Source: Flavobacteriales bacterium (GTDB lineage: Bacteria > Bacteroidota > Bacteroidia > Flavobacteriales_E > Vicingaceae). From it: 42,226 bases of DNA. The notes under the pieces are model-generated. The model searched no databases and was not told the DNA's origin. It saw only the letters and a list, made by a program, of their open reading frames with translations. Below, one piece after another: positions 14,528-24,472 of this stretch. Where the stretch lies: assembly GCA_016763795.1 (NCBI GenBank), contig JAESTF010000345.1, positions 1 to 42,226 on the forward strand. Direction: 5' to 3'. Position 1 is the first letter of the stretch. The number at the start of each line of letters is the position of its first letter. The position numbers and the translations under genes were made by a program.

Positions 14528-17305
14528 CTATTTAACCAATTGCTTATCCGATGGCTTAAACTTAGTTAATACAATACCATCAACTGCAGCTTCGTATTCT
14601 TCCATAGTAGGAGTTCTTCCTAAAATGGTAGATAAAACTACTACTGGAGTAGATGACAAAAGAGATTCTCCTTTTTTCTCATTAGAATCTTTTACCACTC
14701 TTCCTTTGAATAAACGAGTTGAAGTAGCAATCACCGTATCACCTGGCTCTGCTTTTTCTTGATTCCCCATGCATAGGTTACACCCAGGTCGTTCCAAGTA
14801 TAACATATTTTCATATTTAGTACGTGCTAAACCTTTTGGTGCATTATCATCAAACACAAATCCTGAGTATTTTTCTAAGACTTCCCAATCCCCTTCTGCT
14901 TTTAGCTCATCAACAATATTATATGTTGGAGGTGCCACTACTAAAGGAGCTTTAAACTCAACTTTACCATGTAGTTTCTCAATATTCTTTAGCATTTGAG
15001 CAAGAATTTGCATATCCCCTTTATGAATCATACAAGACCCTATAAATCCTAAATCTACTTTTTTAGTACCTCCATAGTATGAAAGAGGTCTAATAGTATC
15101 GTGTGTATAACGTTTAGAAACATCTGCATTATTTACATCCGGATCGGCAATCATTGGCTCTACAATCAAATCAAGATCAACAACAACTTCAGCAGAATAC
15201 TTAGCATTTGCATCTGGAGTTATAGCTGGTTTCTCACCTGATTTAATCTCTGCAATTCTCTTATTAGCAATATCCATTAATCCTTGAAGAACTTGTGGCT
15301 TATTATCCATTCCCTTGTTTATCATGATCTGAATTCGACCCTTCGCAATTTCTAAAGAATCAATCAACGTTTCATCTTCAGAAATACAAATAGAAGCTTT
15401 TGCTTTCATCTCTGCAGTCCAGTCAGTAAACGTAAATGCCTGATCGGCAGTAAGCGTTCCAATGTGTACTTCAATTATTTTACCTTGAAATACGTTATCA
15501 CCACCAAAAGTCTTCAGCATTTGCTGTTGAGTCGCATGAACAACATCACGGAAATCCATGTACTCTTTCATTTCACCTTTAAAAGTAACTTTTACTGATT
15601 CAGGAATTGGCATTGAAGCCTCACCAGTAGCAAGAGCCAAAGCAACAGTACCTGAATCTGCACCAAAAGCAATACCTTTAGACATTCTAGTATGAGAATC
15701 ACCTCCAATAGTTACTGCCCAATCGTCAACTACAAGATCGTTTAATACTTTATGAATTACATCAGTCATCGCATCGTATCCCCCTTTAGGATCACGAGCT
15801 GTAATTAGACCAAAATCGTTCATAAACTTCATTAACCTCGGGATGTTTGCTTTAGACTTATTATCCCAAACTGAAGCAGTATGACAACCTGATTGGTAAG
15901 CACCATCAACAATCGGTGAAATTGTTGTAGCCGCCATCATCTCTAATTCCTGAGAAGTCATTAACCCAGTTGTATCTTGTGAGCCTATAATGTTCACTTC
16001 AACACGAACATCAGAACCAGCATGCAATATTGCACCTGGAGTAGTACCAACGGCATTTTTATTAAATATTTTCTCTACTGCAGTAAGTCCTTGTCCATTA
16101 ATAGAAATTTCTTTTGATGGAGCAAATACAGGCACAACATCAACACCTAATACACTGGAAGCAAATGCCTGAAGTTTTTTACCAAATACAACAGCATATG
16201 AACCACCAGCTTTTATAAATTCAGCTTTTTGAGGTGTTAATGAAGCAGAAATATCAATCAACTCCTGATCTCCATTATATAATTTCTTCTTCTTCGTATT
16301 AACAGTAAGAACTGTTCCTGTCGCAACAGAATAAGCTTCCTCTAAAATAGAGTCTCCATTTTCATCTCTTACAGTATTACCTTCTACATCTTGTTTTTTT
16401 ACCCAGTTTTGAAGATCAATTCCAATACCACCAGTTACACTAACAGTTGTCAAAAAAATCGGAGAAATTCCGTTTGTTCCTGCAATAATTGGAGCGATAT
16501 TTATAAATGGAACATATGGACTAGCTTTTTTCCCAGTCCATAAAGCCACGTTGTTTACACCTGACATTCTAGATGAACCAACACCCATTGTACCTTTATC
16601 CGCAATTAACATTACCCTCTTACCAGGATGTTCTTTTTGCAACGCAAGAAGTTCGTTCTGTTGCGCCTTGTTGTGTTCAAATAAACATTGACCATGTAGT
16701 TCACGATCAGATCGTGAGTGTGCATCACCACCTGGGGAAAGTAAATCCGTAGAAATATCACCAATACCTGCAACAAAAGTAACAATCTCAATTTCTTCGT
16801 CAATTTCTGGAAGCTTAGTAAAAAACTCAGCCTTAGCGTAGCTCTCTATAAGTTCTTTAGCAATATCGCTCCCACTTTTAAATGCGTCTTCTAATCGAGC
16901 AGTATCAGCTTCATATAAAAATACTTGTGTTTTTAAAACATCTGCAGCTTGTTTTGCTAAAGCAGCATCAGCTCCTAAAGCCAAATCTAATAGCACCTCA
17001 ACTGAAGGACCACCTTTCATGTGCGACAATTGCTCAAAAGCAAAAGCAGTCGAAATTTCTTTAACTTCTGATTCTCCTAAAATGATCTCTTTTAAGAACT
17101 TAGCTTTTACACCTGCAGCACTAGTAGTTCCTGGTAAAACATTGTAGATAAAAAAGTGAAGAGAATCTGCTCTATACGCATTATCTACATCCTTAATTTG
17201 AGCAATAATTTCACTTAGTAAATCAGCGCCATCAACTGGTTTTGGATGAAGCCCCTGTGTTTTTCGGACTTCAATCTCTTTAATGTAATCTTGATAAAGA
17301 CTCAT
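14528..17305 (-). CDS. acnB: Aconitate hydratase B
   Basis: Interconverts citrate and isocitrate in the TCA cycle, and in many bacteria also dehydrates 2-methylisocitrate; cytoplasmic 4Fe-4S enzyme. 925 aa, slightly longer than E. coli AcnB (865). The N-terminal HEAT-like region (about 1-160) is specific to AcnB. Cluster cysteines lie in SGCHTAS (mid-protein) and in RPGCNLCMGNQ near the C-terminus; IGGDSHTRMSKG is another signature. The start MSLYQDYIKEIEVRK matches the family. It stands alone, with no TCA neighbours; its 5' side faces aspS across a ~600-bp gap. Codon use is like its neighbours. Confidence 0.97.
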   Translation of the reverse strand: MSLYQDYIKEIEVRKTQGLHPKPVDGADLLSEIIAQIKDVDNAYRADSLHFFIYNVLPGTTSAAGVKAKFLKEIILGESEVKEISTAFAFEQLSHMKGGPSVEVLLDLALGADAALAKQAADVLKTQVFLYEADTARLEDAFKSGSDIAKELIESYAKAEFFTKLPEIDEEIEIVTFVAGIGDISTDLLSPGGDAHSRSDRELHGQCLFEHNKAQQNELLALQKEHPGKRVMLIADKGTMGVGSSRMSGVNNVALWTGKKASPYVPFINIAPIIAGTNGISPIFLTTVSVTGGIGIDLQNWVKKQDVEGNTVRDENGDSILEEAYSVATGTVLTVNTKKKKLYNGDQELIDISASLTPQKAEFIKAGGSYAVVFGKKLQAFASSVLGVDVVPVFAPSKEISINGQGLTAVEKIFNKNAVGTTPGAILHAGSDVRVEVNIIGSQDTTGLMTSQELEMMAATTISPIVDGAYQSGCHTASVWDNKSKANIPRLMKFMNDFGLITARDPKGGYDAMTDVIHKVLNDLVVDDWAVTIGGDSHTRMSKGIAFGADSGTVALALATGEASMPIPESVKVTFKGEMKEYMDFRDVVHATQQQMLKTFGGDNVFQGKIIEVHIGTLTADQAFTFTDWTAEMKAKASICISEDETLIDSLEIAKGRIQIMINKGMDNKPQVLQGLMDIANKRIAEIKSGEKPAITPDANAKYSAEVVVDLDLIVEPMIADPDVNNADVSKRYTHDTIRPLSYYGGTKKVDLGFIGSCMIHKGDMQILAQMLKNIEKLHGKVEFKAPLVVAPPTYNIVDELKAEGDWEVLEKYSGFVFDDNAPKGLARTKYENMLYLERPGCNLCMGNQEKAEPGDTVIATSTRLFKGRVVKDSNEKKGESLLSSTPVVVLSTILGRTPTMEEYEAAVDGIVLTKFKPSDKQLVK

Positions 17306-17523
17306 AATATATTGGTTTTTTGAAATAAGTTAAAAGTCAAAAGTTCATCAAGTAAAAAGTCTTGACTCTAATGTCTTTAATCTTAAATCTATTAATAAAA
17401 AAACAGCTTATTATGGATAATTTCTCTTACCAACTTCACATTATCCCAGATAGGATATCCCAACTTACTGTATTGAATTACGAAATTAAGCATTCATAAA
17501 AAAAGATGCAAATATTGCAGCTT

Positions 17524-17571
17524 AGATTTTGGGGCTTCCCTGCGGTCGGGCTGTGCGCTAAATCTTTTTTT
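17524..17571 (+). repeat. GC-rich element with terminator-like end
   Basis: AGATTT (17524-17529) and AAATCT (17560-17565) enclose a GC-rich core (TTCCCTGCGGTCGGGCTGTG) that stands out from the AT-rich surroundings, and a run of T follows on the + strand. I recall similar CCCTGCGGTCGGGCT elements from Bacteroidota intergenic DNA, unverified here. Confidence 0.5.
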
Positions 17572-17584
17572 CATTTTATTAAAT

Positions 17585-17630
17585 TCTCCAAGAGTTATAA
17601 TTCATTAGCTAATTAACTCTTGGAGAGTTT
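17585..17630 (+). terminator. Hairpin plus T-run with no gene upstream on this strand
   Basis: TCTCCAAGAGTTA (17585-17597) and TAACTCTTGGAGA (17614-17626) form a 13-bp perfect stem, followed by GTTTTTT on the + strand. The nearest upstream genes are on the minus strand, so it may end an unannotated small RNA or be part of a repeat. The rest of 17306-17735 shows no coding sequence I would support. Confidence 0.55.
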
Positions 17631-17735
17631 TTTCAAAAAAAAGGATATCGCTTCCATCCCTAAGCCAAACAAAACTCGTCAAAGCATTACTTCTCATATA
17701 AAACCAAAATAAACAGCTTTTAATCAACCCTCCCC

Positions 17736-17866
17736 TGTCATTCTGAATACTATTTTGTCGAGAATTCATTCTCGTAACAAAATGAAATGAAGAATCTTTA
17801 ATTAGATACTTCATTTTGTTTTACATACGCAGCTAAAGCTGCGGTAAAACTTCATTCTGCATGACA
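17736..17866. repeat. Intergenic multi-arm palindromic element 3
   Basis: Outer stem 17736-17747 / 17855-17866 (TGTCATTCTGAA with TTCTGCATGACA, 10 of 12 paired). Inside, three hairpins in a row: 17752-17783 (ATTTTGT+CGAGAAT with ATTCTCG+ACAAAAT), 17786-17815 (AATGAAGAATCT with AGATACTTCATT, one mismatch) and 17818-17850 (GTTTTAC+CGCAGCT with AGCTGCG+GTAAAAC). It lies directly upstream of the aspS promoter region. An open frame across it (17605-17814, minus) is a by-product of the repeat. Confidence 0.8.
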
Positions 17867-17889
17867 TCGTTTTTCGCAAGCATTTTTCT

Positions 17890-17897
17890 TAATTTTG
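17890..17897 (+). promoter_or_regulatory. Predicted -7 box of aspS
   Basis: TAATTTTG matches TAnnTTTG and lies 21 bases before the ATG at 17919. No clear -33 TTTG is visible; the region upstream is the end of palindromic element 3. Confidence 0.5.
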
Positions 17898-17918
17898 TCT
17901 TCCAAAACAATTGAAAAA

Positions 17919-19655
17919 ATGTACAGATCACATACCAACGGAGAATTAAGATTAAAAAATGTAAACACAGAAGTTACCCTTTGTGGATGGGTACAAAAAT
18001 CGAGAGATTTAGGTGCCATGACTTTTGTTGATTTAAGAGATAGGTATGGTATTACGCAATTAGTATTTGGCGAAAACCAAAGCGAAATGGCGAAAGATTT
18101 AGGCAGAGAAGATGTTATTCAAATTAAAGGAACTGTAATTGAGCGTGAAAGCAAAAACAAAAAAATTCCGACAGGAGAGATAGAAATTACAGTTACAGAA
18201 TTAACTGTTTTAAACAAAAGTAAAACTCCTCCCTTCACTATTGAAGATGAAACAGATGGTGGTGAAGAGCTTAGAATGCAATACCGTTATTTAGATTTAA
18301 GAAGAAAACCTCTTCAAGAAAACCTAAAACTAAGACACAAACTTTCTATAGAAATTAGAAAATATTTAGATAGCATTGATTTCTTTGAAATTGAAACACC
18401 GTACTTAATTAAATCTACTCCTGAAGGAGCAAGAGATTTTGTGGTGCCAAGTAGAATGAACCCTAATCAGTTTTATGCTTTACCACAATCGCCACAAACA
18501 TTTAAGCAATTGCTAATGGTTGGTGGTTTTGATAAATATTATCAGATTGTAAGATGTTTTAGAGATGAAGATTTACGAGCAGATCGTCAACCAGAATTTA
18601 CGCAAATAGATTGCGAAATGGCATTTGTTGATCAAGAAGATATCCTTAACACTTTCGAAGGTATGATGGATTACTTATTCAAAAAAGTAAAAGGAATTAC
18701 TTTAGACAAGTTTCCTAGAATGGATTATGCAACAGCAATGGAGCAATATGGTTCTGATAAACCAGATATTCGTTTCGGGATGACATTTAATTACATTAAT
18801 GATGTTGCTCAAAACAAAGGCTTCCAAATTTTTGATGATGCTGAAGCTGTTATTGCGATTGTAGCAGAAGATTGTTCAACTTATACAAGAAAGGAATTAG
18901 ATAAATTAGTTGATTTTGTAAAGCGTCCACAAGTTGGAGCTAAAGGGTTAATTTATGTAAAATGCAATGAAGATGGAACATTCAAATCTTCAGCAGACAA
19001 ATTTTATAACCAAGAGGATTTAAAAGCTTGGGCAGATAAATGTAATGCAAAAGCAGGAGATTTAATCTTAGTGTTGTCTGGAGATAAAGCTACAATTCAA
19101 AACCAAATGAACGTTTTACGTTTACATTTAGGAAATGAATTAGGATTAAGAAATCCAAATAAATATGCTCCTTTATGGGTTTATGATTTCCCTTTATTAG
19201 AATGGGATGAAGACTCTAAACGTTACCATGCAATGCACCACCCGTTTACTTCTCCTAAAAAAGAAGACATGCATTTATTAGATTCTGCTCCTGGAGAGGT
19301 TCGTGCAAATGCTTACGATTTAGTAATGAACGGAACTGAAACTGGTGGTGGGTCTATCAGAATTCATGATAAAGCAACTCAAGCATTAATGTTAAAACAT
19401 TTAGGATTTTCTGAAGAAGAGGCAAATGCTCAATTCGGATTTTTAATGGACGCCTTTGAATATGGAGCTCCTCCACACGGAGGAATCGCTTTAGGTTTTG
19501 ATAGATTATGTGCTTTATTTGGAGGTCAAGAAACAATTAGAGATTTTGTTGCTTTTCCCAAAAACAATAGCGGAAGAGATGTAATGATTGATTCTCCTTC
19601 CCCAATTAGTAAAGAACAATTGGATGAATTATATTTAGATACCAAACCTGCTTAA
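17919..19655 (+). CDS. aspS: Aspartate--tRNA ligase
   Basis: Class II synthetase charging tRNA-Asp. I start it at ATG 17919 ([10 protein letters not shown]), which matches the family; an in-frame TTG 24 bases upstream overlaps the predicted -7 box and is unlikely. 578 aa. Parts in order: OB-fold anticodon-binding domain (about 1-110, [20 protein letters not shown]), class II motif 2 ([18 protein letters not shown]), the GAD insertion domain of the bacterial type (about 280-400), and motif 3 (GIALGFDRL). The bacterial insertion indicates AspRS of the usual bacterial kind. No anomaly. Confidence 0.97.
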   Translation: MYRSHTNGELRLKNVNTEVTLCGWVQKSRDLGAMTFVDLRDRYGITQLVFGENQSEMAKDLGREDVIQIKGTVIERESKNKKIPTGEIEITVTELTVLNKSKTPPFTIEDETDGGEELRMQYRYLDLRRKPLQENLKLRHKLSIEIRKYLDSIDFFEIETPYLIKSTPEGARDFVVPSRMNPNQFYALPQSPQTFKQLLMVGGFDKYYQIVRCFRDEDLRADRQPEFTQIDCEMAFVDQEDILNTFEGMMDYLFKKVKGITLDKFPRMDYATAMEQYGSDKPDIRFGMTFNYINDVAQNKGFQIFDDAEAVIAIVAEDCSTYTRKELDKLVDFVKRPQVGAKGLIYVKCNEDGTFKSSADKFYNQEDLKAWADKCNAKAGDLILVLSGDKATIQNQMNVLRLHLGNELGLRNPNKYAPLWVYDFPLLEWDEDSKRYHAMHHPFTSPKKEDMHLLDSAPGEVRANAYDLVMNGTETGGGSIRIHDKATQALMLKHLGFSEEEANAQFGFLMDAFEYGAPPHGGIALGFDRLCALFGGQETIRDFVAFPKNNSGRDVMIDSPSPISKEQLDELYLDTKPA

Positions 19656-19715
19656 TGCGCTTTATCAGTTTTTGATTAATTGAATTCCTGTAATTTTACG
19701 TTTCAACATATTAAA

Positions 19716-20771
19716 ATGGGAGAGAAAAAACAAGCTTTATTTAATAAATTAGGAAGACCTGAACTTGAAGAAGAACTTCGTAATGAAACTTTTAAAAGAA
19801 TAACTGTTTCTTTATATAGTTACGTTAACATCAAAAACCCTGATGTTTTTAGAGATGTTTTATACGGTCGTTGGGCTGGATTTAACATTAAAGGAAGAAT
19901 ATATCTTGCTAAAGAAGGTATAAACGCACAATTCTCTTGCCCAGAACAAAATTGGGAAGCTTTTAAAACTTCATTAGAAGATTACGACTACCTCAAAAAT
20001 GTCCCTTTAAAAATTGCTGTTGAAGATGATGGAAAGTCTTTCATTAAACTCACCATAAAAGTTAGAGATAGAATTTTAGCTGACGGAATGGATGATGATG
20101 CTTATGACACATCCAACGTAGGAAAACATTTAACTGCTGCCGAATGGAACAAAGACATGGCAGGTCCTGACACTATTATTGTTGATGTTAGAAATCATTA
20201 TGAACATGAAATTGGTCATTTTAAAGGCTCCGTCTGTGCTGAATCAGACACTTTTAAAGAGGATTTACCGAAAATACACGACAAATTAAAAGGCAAGGAA
20301 AATCAAAAGATACTCCTTTATTGTACTGGCGGAATTAGATGTGAAAAAACAAGTGCTTTCTTAAAACACAAAGGATTTGAAGATGTAAACCAATTACACG
20401 GAGGTATTATTGATTATGCTAGACAAATTGAAGCGGAAGGGTTAGAAAATAATTTTATTGGCAAGAACTTTGTCTTTGATGAAAGAAGAGGGGAACGGGT
20501 TTCTGATGATATAATTAGTTCTTGCCATCAATGTGGCGAGACATGTGACAATCACACTAATTGCGAATATTTAGATTGTAATCTACTATTTATTCAATGT
20601 AATAATTGTAAAGCGGAATTTGAAAATTGCTGTTCAACAGAATGCCTTGAGCATTCTAAACTACCTATTGAAGAGCAAAAAGAATTAAGAAAAATTAGAG
20701 AAAAAAAAGGTCTTTTGGATTATCAAAAAAGTCTAAGACCAAAAATTAAAGGGATAAGAAAAGAAAAATAA
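19716..20771 (+). CDS. trhO: tRNA uridine(34) hydroxylase TrhO (rhodanese family)
   Basis: Oxygen-dependent hydroxylation of U34 in tRNA wobble positions, by family (YceA/TrhO). I start it at ATG 19716 (MGEKKQALFNKL), not the in-frame TTG at 19680. 351 aa. N-terminal acylphosphatase-like domain (GRIYLAKEGINAQFS), then the rhodanese domain (VDVRNHYEHEIGHFKGS) with active loop LYCTGGIRCEKTSAFL, and a C-terminal Cys-rich segment (CHQCGETCDNHTNC, IQCNNC, CCSTEC) likely to bind zinc. It follows aspS by 60 bases on the same strand; both affect tRNA function. Confidence 0.93.
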   Translation: MGEKKQALFNKLGRPELEEELRNETFKRITVSLYSYVNIKNPDVFRDVLYGRWAGFNIKGRIYLAKEGINAQFSCPEQNWEAFKTSLEDYDYLKNVPLKIAVEDDGKSFIKLTIKVRDRILADGMDDDAYDTSNVGKHLTAAEWNKDMAGPDTIIVDVRNHYEHEIGHFKGSVCAESDTFKEDLPKIHDKLKGKENQKILLYCTGGIRCEKTSAFLKHKGFEDVNQLHGGIIDYARQIEAEGLENNFIGKNFVFDERRGERVSDDIISSCHQCGETCDNHTNCEYLDCNLLFIQCNNCKAEFENCCSTECLEHSKLPIEEQKELRKIREKKGLLDYQKSLRPKIKGIRKEK

Positions 20772-20916
20772 TATTTTTAAACTATCATAATTTTAGGAAT
20801 AAAATATTGTGTCCTTCAATTATTTGATTTATCCTTCCAAATATCAAAATATAATTCTTTGTTTTAAATATTTTCTTTTCTATTATGTATTTTTACGAGA
20901 AATATAGAAATTTAGT

Positions 20917-21876
20917 ATGGAAGAGCGAATATTAGTTATTGGATCATCTGGTCAAATAGGAACTGAATTAGTTGAAGAATTAAGAAAATTATACGGAAAC
21001 AAAAACGTAATTTCTTCAGATATTAGAGACCCTCAAATTGCTCAAGACGGCCCTTTCGAACGGTTGGACATCCTAAACAAATTACAGTTGCTTGATATTG
21101 TAGAAAAATACAATATAAAAGAAGTTTATTTATTAGCAGCTATGCTTTCTGCAACGGCAGAGAAAAACCCTGCTTTAGGTTGGGATTTAAACATGAATAG
21201 TTTGTTTAACGTGTTAAACCTTGCCAAAGATAAAATTATTAATAAAATATTCTGGCCAAGCTCTATTGCTGTATTTGGACCAACAACCCCACAACAAAAC
21301 ACACCACAATACACCATAATGGAACCAACTACTGTTTACGGAATCAGTAAACAAACTGGTGAAAGATGGTGTGAGTATTATCACAAACAATTTGGAGTTG
21401 ATGTTAGAAGCATCCGTTATCCAGGTTTGATTGGGTATAAATCAAAACCAGGTGGAGGTACTACAGATTATGCTGTAGACATTTTTCATCAAGCTATTGA
21501 ACAAAGATCGTACGAATGCTTTTTGTCAGAAAACACTACTTTACCTATGATGTATATGAGTGACGCTATAAAAGCAACCATAAGCATAATGGATGCCAAG
21601 GATAGCGATATTAAAATTAGATCAAGTTACAATATTGCAGGAATGAGTTTCTCTCCAAGCGAAATTGCTAGTGAAATAAAAAAGTCAATTCCAAATTTTG
21701 AAATTTCTTATAAAATTGACTACCGACAAGAAATAGCGGAAAGCTGGCCACAATCTATCGATGATAAAAATGCTTCAAACGATTGGAAATGGTCTGCTGA
21801 TTTTAACCTATCTAAACTAACAGATATAATGCTAGAAAACCTAAAAGAATCTATCACTTCTAAAAAAAATCATTAA
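20917..21876 (+). CDS. SDR-type L-threonine 3-dehydrogenase
   Basis: NAD-dependent epimerase-like short-chain dehydrogenase, 319 aa. Gly-rich NAD loop GSSGQIG at residues 9-15, catalytic Tyr141 and Lys145 in VYGISK, and family-typical segments LLSATAEKNP-like (residues 73-85), FWPSSIAVFGPTTP and RYPGLIGYKSKPGGGTTDYA. The last points to threonine 3-dehydrogenase of the UDP-galactose-epimerase-like type, which oxidises L-threonine to 2-amino-3-ketobutyrate. No kbl (ligase) gene is next to it. Other epimerase activities cannot be excluded from sequence alone. Confidence 0.88.
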   Translation: MEERILVIGSSGQIGTELVEELRKLYGNKNVISSDIRDPQIAQDGPFERLDILNKLQLLDIVEKYNIKEVYLLAAMLSATAEKNPALGWDLNMNSLFNVLNLAKDKIINKIFWPSSIAVFGPTTPQQNTPQYTIMEPTTVYGISKQTGERWCEYYHKQFGVDVRSIRYPGLIGYKSKPGGGTTDYAVDIFHQAIEQRSYECFLSENTTLPMMYMSDAIKATISIMDAKDSDIKIRSSYNIAGMSFSPSEIASEIKKSIPNFEISYKIDYRQEIAESWPQSIDDKNASNDWKWSADFNLSKLTDIMLENLKESITSKKNH

Positions 21877-22010
21877 ACATGTAACTTTCATTTAATGATA
21901 AACGTAATAAAGCACAAATGTGTCTATTAGTCGTAAAAAAAACATATTTTATCTAAAATTTAAAAAAGAAACATTAATATTTACCTATATTTATTTTTTC
22001 AAACCAAGGT

Positions 22011-22898
22011 ATGAGTAGAATGAAAAAAATATTATACATATTTATCCCCGTTTTTATTTGCAGTATAAGCGTTGCACAAAGTGTTCCTAACTTTATAATT
22101 ATTGAAGGTGATACTGTAAACTTGGTTGATGAAAATAATTTAAAACAAGGTTTTTGGAAGATTTTTGGTAAAATGAGAAAATTACCTAGATATGAGCCAG
22201 ACCAAGTAATTGAACAAGGAAAATACGCAAACAGCAGGAAACAAGGGCTTTGGACTAAATTTTTCCCTTCAGGAAAAACAAAAAGTGAAATAGAATATAA
22301 AAACAGCAGACCTAATGGGTCTTACAGAACATACTTTGAAAATGGACAAGTAGAAGAAGAAGGTAACTGGAAAAATAATCGTAATACAAATGATTTCAAA
22401 AGGTATTATGAAAATGGACAAGTATCACAAAATTTTGCGTTTAATACCTCCGGAAAAAGAAATGGTAGACAAACCTACTTCTATGAAAATGGACAAGTTA
22501 TGATTGAGGCAGATATAGAGTCTGGCAAAGAAAAATTTGTAAAGGAGTATTACGAAGACGGATCTATTAAAGCTGAGAAAAATTTTATTGATGGAAAGCT
22601 TGATGTTGTAAATACAAAGGTATACGAATCTAAAACTCCTGTTAAAGAAAAAGGTCCTGAAGGAGTTGTAGAAATTGTAACAGTCGACAAGACTGAAAAA
22701 TCCAACACAGGAAGTTTCCATGGAGAAGGACAGCATAAAATGTACAATGCTAACAGACAAATATCTAAAGATGGATTTTTTAAAGCCTATCGTTTAATAG
22801 ATGGGAAATGGTACATTTATGATGGAAATGGAATTTTAACTAAAATTAAACGATTCAAGAGCGGAAGATACATTGGTGATTCTCCTCTCCCAAAATAA
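22011..22898 (+). CDS. Exported MORN-like (YwqK-type) repeat protein
   Basis: 295 aa with a signal peptide (residues about 1-22) ending before Gln23. The centre consists of repeats of the YYENGQV type (YFENGQV, YYENGQV, FYENGQV, YYEDGSI), visible at DNA level as GAAAATGGACAAGT three times between 22338 and 22500. Proteins of this kind are often labelled YwqK-family antitoxin, but export and the lack of a toxin partner make that label unsuitable here. Likely a periplasmic or surface protein of unknown role. MKK at 22020 is an alternative start. Confidence 0.8.
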   Translation: MSRMKKILYIFIPVFICSISVAQSVPNFIIIEGDTVNLVDENNLKQGFWKIFGKMRKLPRYEPDQVIEQGKYANSRKQGLWTKFFPSGKTKSEIEYKNSRPNGSYRTYFENGQVEEEGNWKNNRNTNDFKRYYENGQVSQNFAFNTSGKRNGRQTYFYENGQVMIEADIESGKEKFVKEYYEDGSIKAEKNFIDGKLDVVNTKVYESKTPVKEKGPEGVVEIVTVDKTEKSNTGSFHGEGQHKMYNANRQISKDGFFKAYRLIDGKWYIYDGNGILTKIKRFKSGRYIGDSPLPK

Positions 22899-22913
22899 TA
22901 AAAAACAACCTTT

Positions 22914-22950
22914 AAAAAAGCCCAGTAAGATTCTTATTGGGCTTTTTGTT
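22914..22950 (+). terminator. Terminator after the MORN-like gene
   Basis: AAAAAGCCCAGTAAG pairs with CTTATTGGGCTTTTT (one G-T pair) around a short ATT loop, followed by GTTTTTT. It separates the MORN-like gene from cysS. Confidence 0.85.
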
Positions 22951-22990
22951 TTTTAATTATACTTTTACAGTATAAACAAAGTGCAAAATA

Positions 22991-24472
22991 ATGTCCAAAA
23001 AAAAATCACTATATATATACAACAGCTTATCTCGAAAAAAAGAATTTTTTGAGCCATTAAACCCTCCTTTTGTTGGTCTATACGTATGTGGACCAACTGT
23101 TTATAGCGATGTTCATTTAGGAAATGTTAGATCCTTTATGACCTTTGATGTAGTATATCGATACTTAACTTATTTAGGATATAATGTTAGGTATGTCAGA
23201 AACATTACAGATGTTGGTCATTTATTAGATGACAGCGATACTGGTGATGATAAAATTGAAAAACGAGCTCGATTAGAAAAAATAGAGCCGATGGAAATCG
23301 TTCAAAAATACACGAATGGATTTCACAATACAGTCAATCAATTCAATTTGATTCCTCCAAGTATTGAACCAACTGCTACGGGACATATTGTTGAACAAAT
23401 AGAAATGGTGCAAAGAATCATCAAAAATGGATTAGCATATGAAGTGAATGGCTCTGTTTATTTTGATGTGAAAAAATATTCAGAAGAACATCATTATGGT
23501 GAATTATCTGGCAGAAAATTAGATGAACTTTTAGAACAGACAAGAGATAATTTGGAAGGCGGAGATGAAAAAAAATATTTTGCTGATTTTGCTATTTGGA
23601 AAAAAGCTTCTGAAGAGACCATTATGAAATGGGATTCTCCTTGGGGAATTGGAGTGCCAGGTTGGCATTTAGAATGCTCAGTAATGAGTACTAAATATTT
23701 AGGGCAAGAATTTGATATACATGGGGGAGGAATGGATTTAAAATTCCCTCATCACGAATGTGAAATTGCACAATCAGTTGGTGCAGACGGAGTAAATCCA
23801 GTAAAGTATTGGATGCACGGCAACATGTTGACTGTTAATGGTACTAAAATGAGTAAATCCTTAGGTAATTCTTTTTTACCACACGAACTCATTTCTGGAG
23901 ACCATCCTTTATTGGAAAAAGGTTACACTCCAATGACCGTTCGCTTTTTCTTTTTACAAGCCAACTATAAAAGCACTGTTGATTTCTCTAATGATGCATT
24001 ACAAGGGGCTGAAAAAGGACTTATTAAATTAATGAACGCTATTAAAACTTTGTCTAAACTAATTTCATCTGAAAAATCGAGTATTGATCTCAATACTATT
24101 ATTACAAACTGTAATGATAGTATGAATGATGATTTTAATACTCCAATGACAATCGCTCATCTGTTTGATGGTGTTAAAATGATAAACTCCATTAACGATG
24201 GAAAAGCAACTATTTCTCTTTCAGATTTAGAAAAGCTACAAGAACATTACAATATTTTTGTTTTTGAAATATTAGGATTACTTCCACAAAACACTGATTC
24301 ATCGAATGATGAATTACCAAGTGAACTAATGAACATTATTATTGAGTTGCGTAAAAAATCTAAAGAAAATAAAGATTGGGATACAGCAGATTTAATTCGT
24401 GATGAATTAAAAAAACTAAATATCTCCATTAAAGATACAAAGGATTCATCTGTTTGGAATTATGAAGAATAA
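22991..24472 (+). CDS. cysS: Cysteine--tRNA ligase
   Basis: Class I synthetase charging tRNA-Cys, 493 aa. Zinc ligands by family: Cys33 (YVCGPTVY), Cys229 (HLECSVMS), His254 or His255 and Cys/Glu near 256-257 (HHECEIAQS). HIGH-type motif HLGN at 42-45, KMSKS at 286-290. C-terminal helical DALR-like anticodon region follows (about 350-490). It starts at ATG 22991 shortly after a terminator; its last 11 bases overlap the next gene. Confidence 0.97.
   Translation: MSKKKSLYIYNSLSRKKEFFEPLNPPFVGLYVCGPTVYSDVHLGNVRSFMTFDVVYRYLTYLGYNVRYVRNITDVGHLLDDSDTGDDKIEKRARLEKIEPMEIVQKYTNGFHNTVNQFNLIPPSIEPTATGHIVEQIEMVQRIIKNGLAYEVNGSVYFDVKKYSEEHHYGELSGRKLDELLEQTRDNLEGGDEKKYFADFAIWKKASEETIMKWDSPWGIGVPGWHLECSVMSTKYLGQEFDIHGGGMDLKFPHHECEIAQSVGADGVNPVKYWMHGNMLTVNGTKMSKSLGNSFLPHELISGDHPLLEKGYTPMTVRFFFLQANYKSTVDFSNDALQGAEKGLIKLMNAIKTLSKLISSEKSSIDLNTIITNCNDSMNDDFNTPMTIAHLFDGVKMINSINDGKATISLSDLEKLQEHYNIFVFEILGLLPQNTDSSNDELPSELMNIIIELRKKSKENKDWDTADLIRDELKKLNISIKDTKDSSVWNYEE

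Noticed and set aside
14298-14762. Short + strand reading frames at 14298-14519 and 14520-14762
   Set aside because: The first covers the terminator and palindromic element 2; the second is antisense to the end of acnB.
17605-17814. Short minus-strand reading frame before aspS
   Set aside because: It lies in a hairpin and palindromic element and has no protein-like composition.
17895-17918. TTG starts upstream of aspS (17895), trhO (19680) and the MarR gene (12793)
   Set aside because: Each has an ATG shortly downstream that matches the family N-terminus; at aspS the TTG overlaps the promoter box.
22011-22898. Antitoxin of a toxin-antitoxin pair (common YwqK label)
   Set aside because: The protein is exported and no toxin gene is adjacent; the repeats explain the label.
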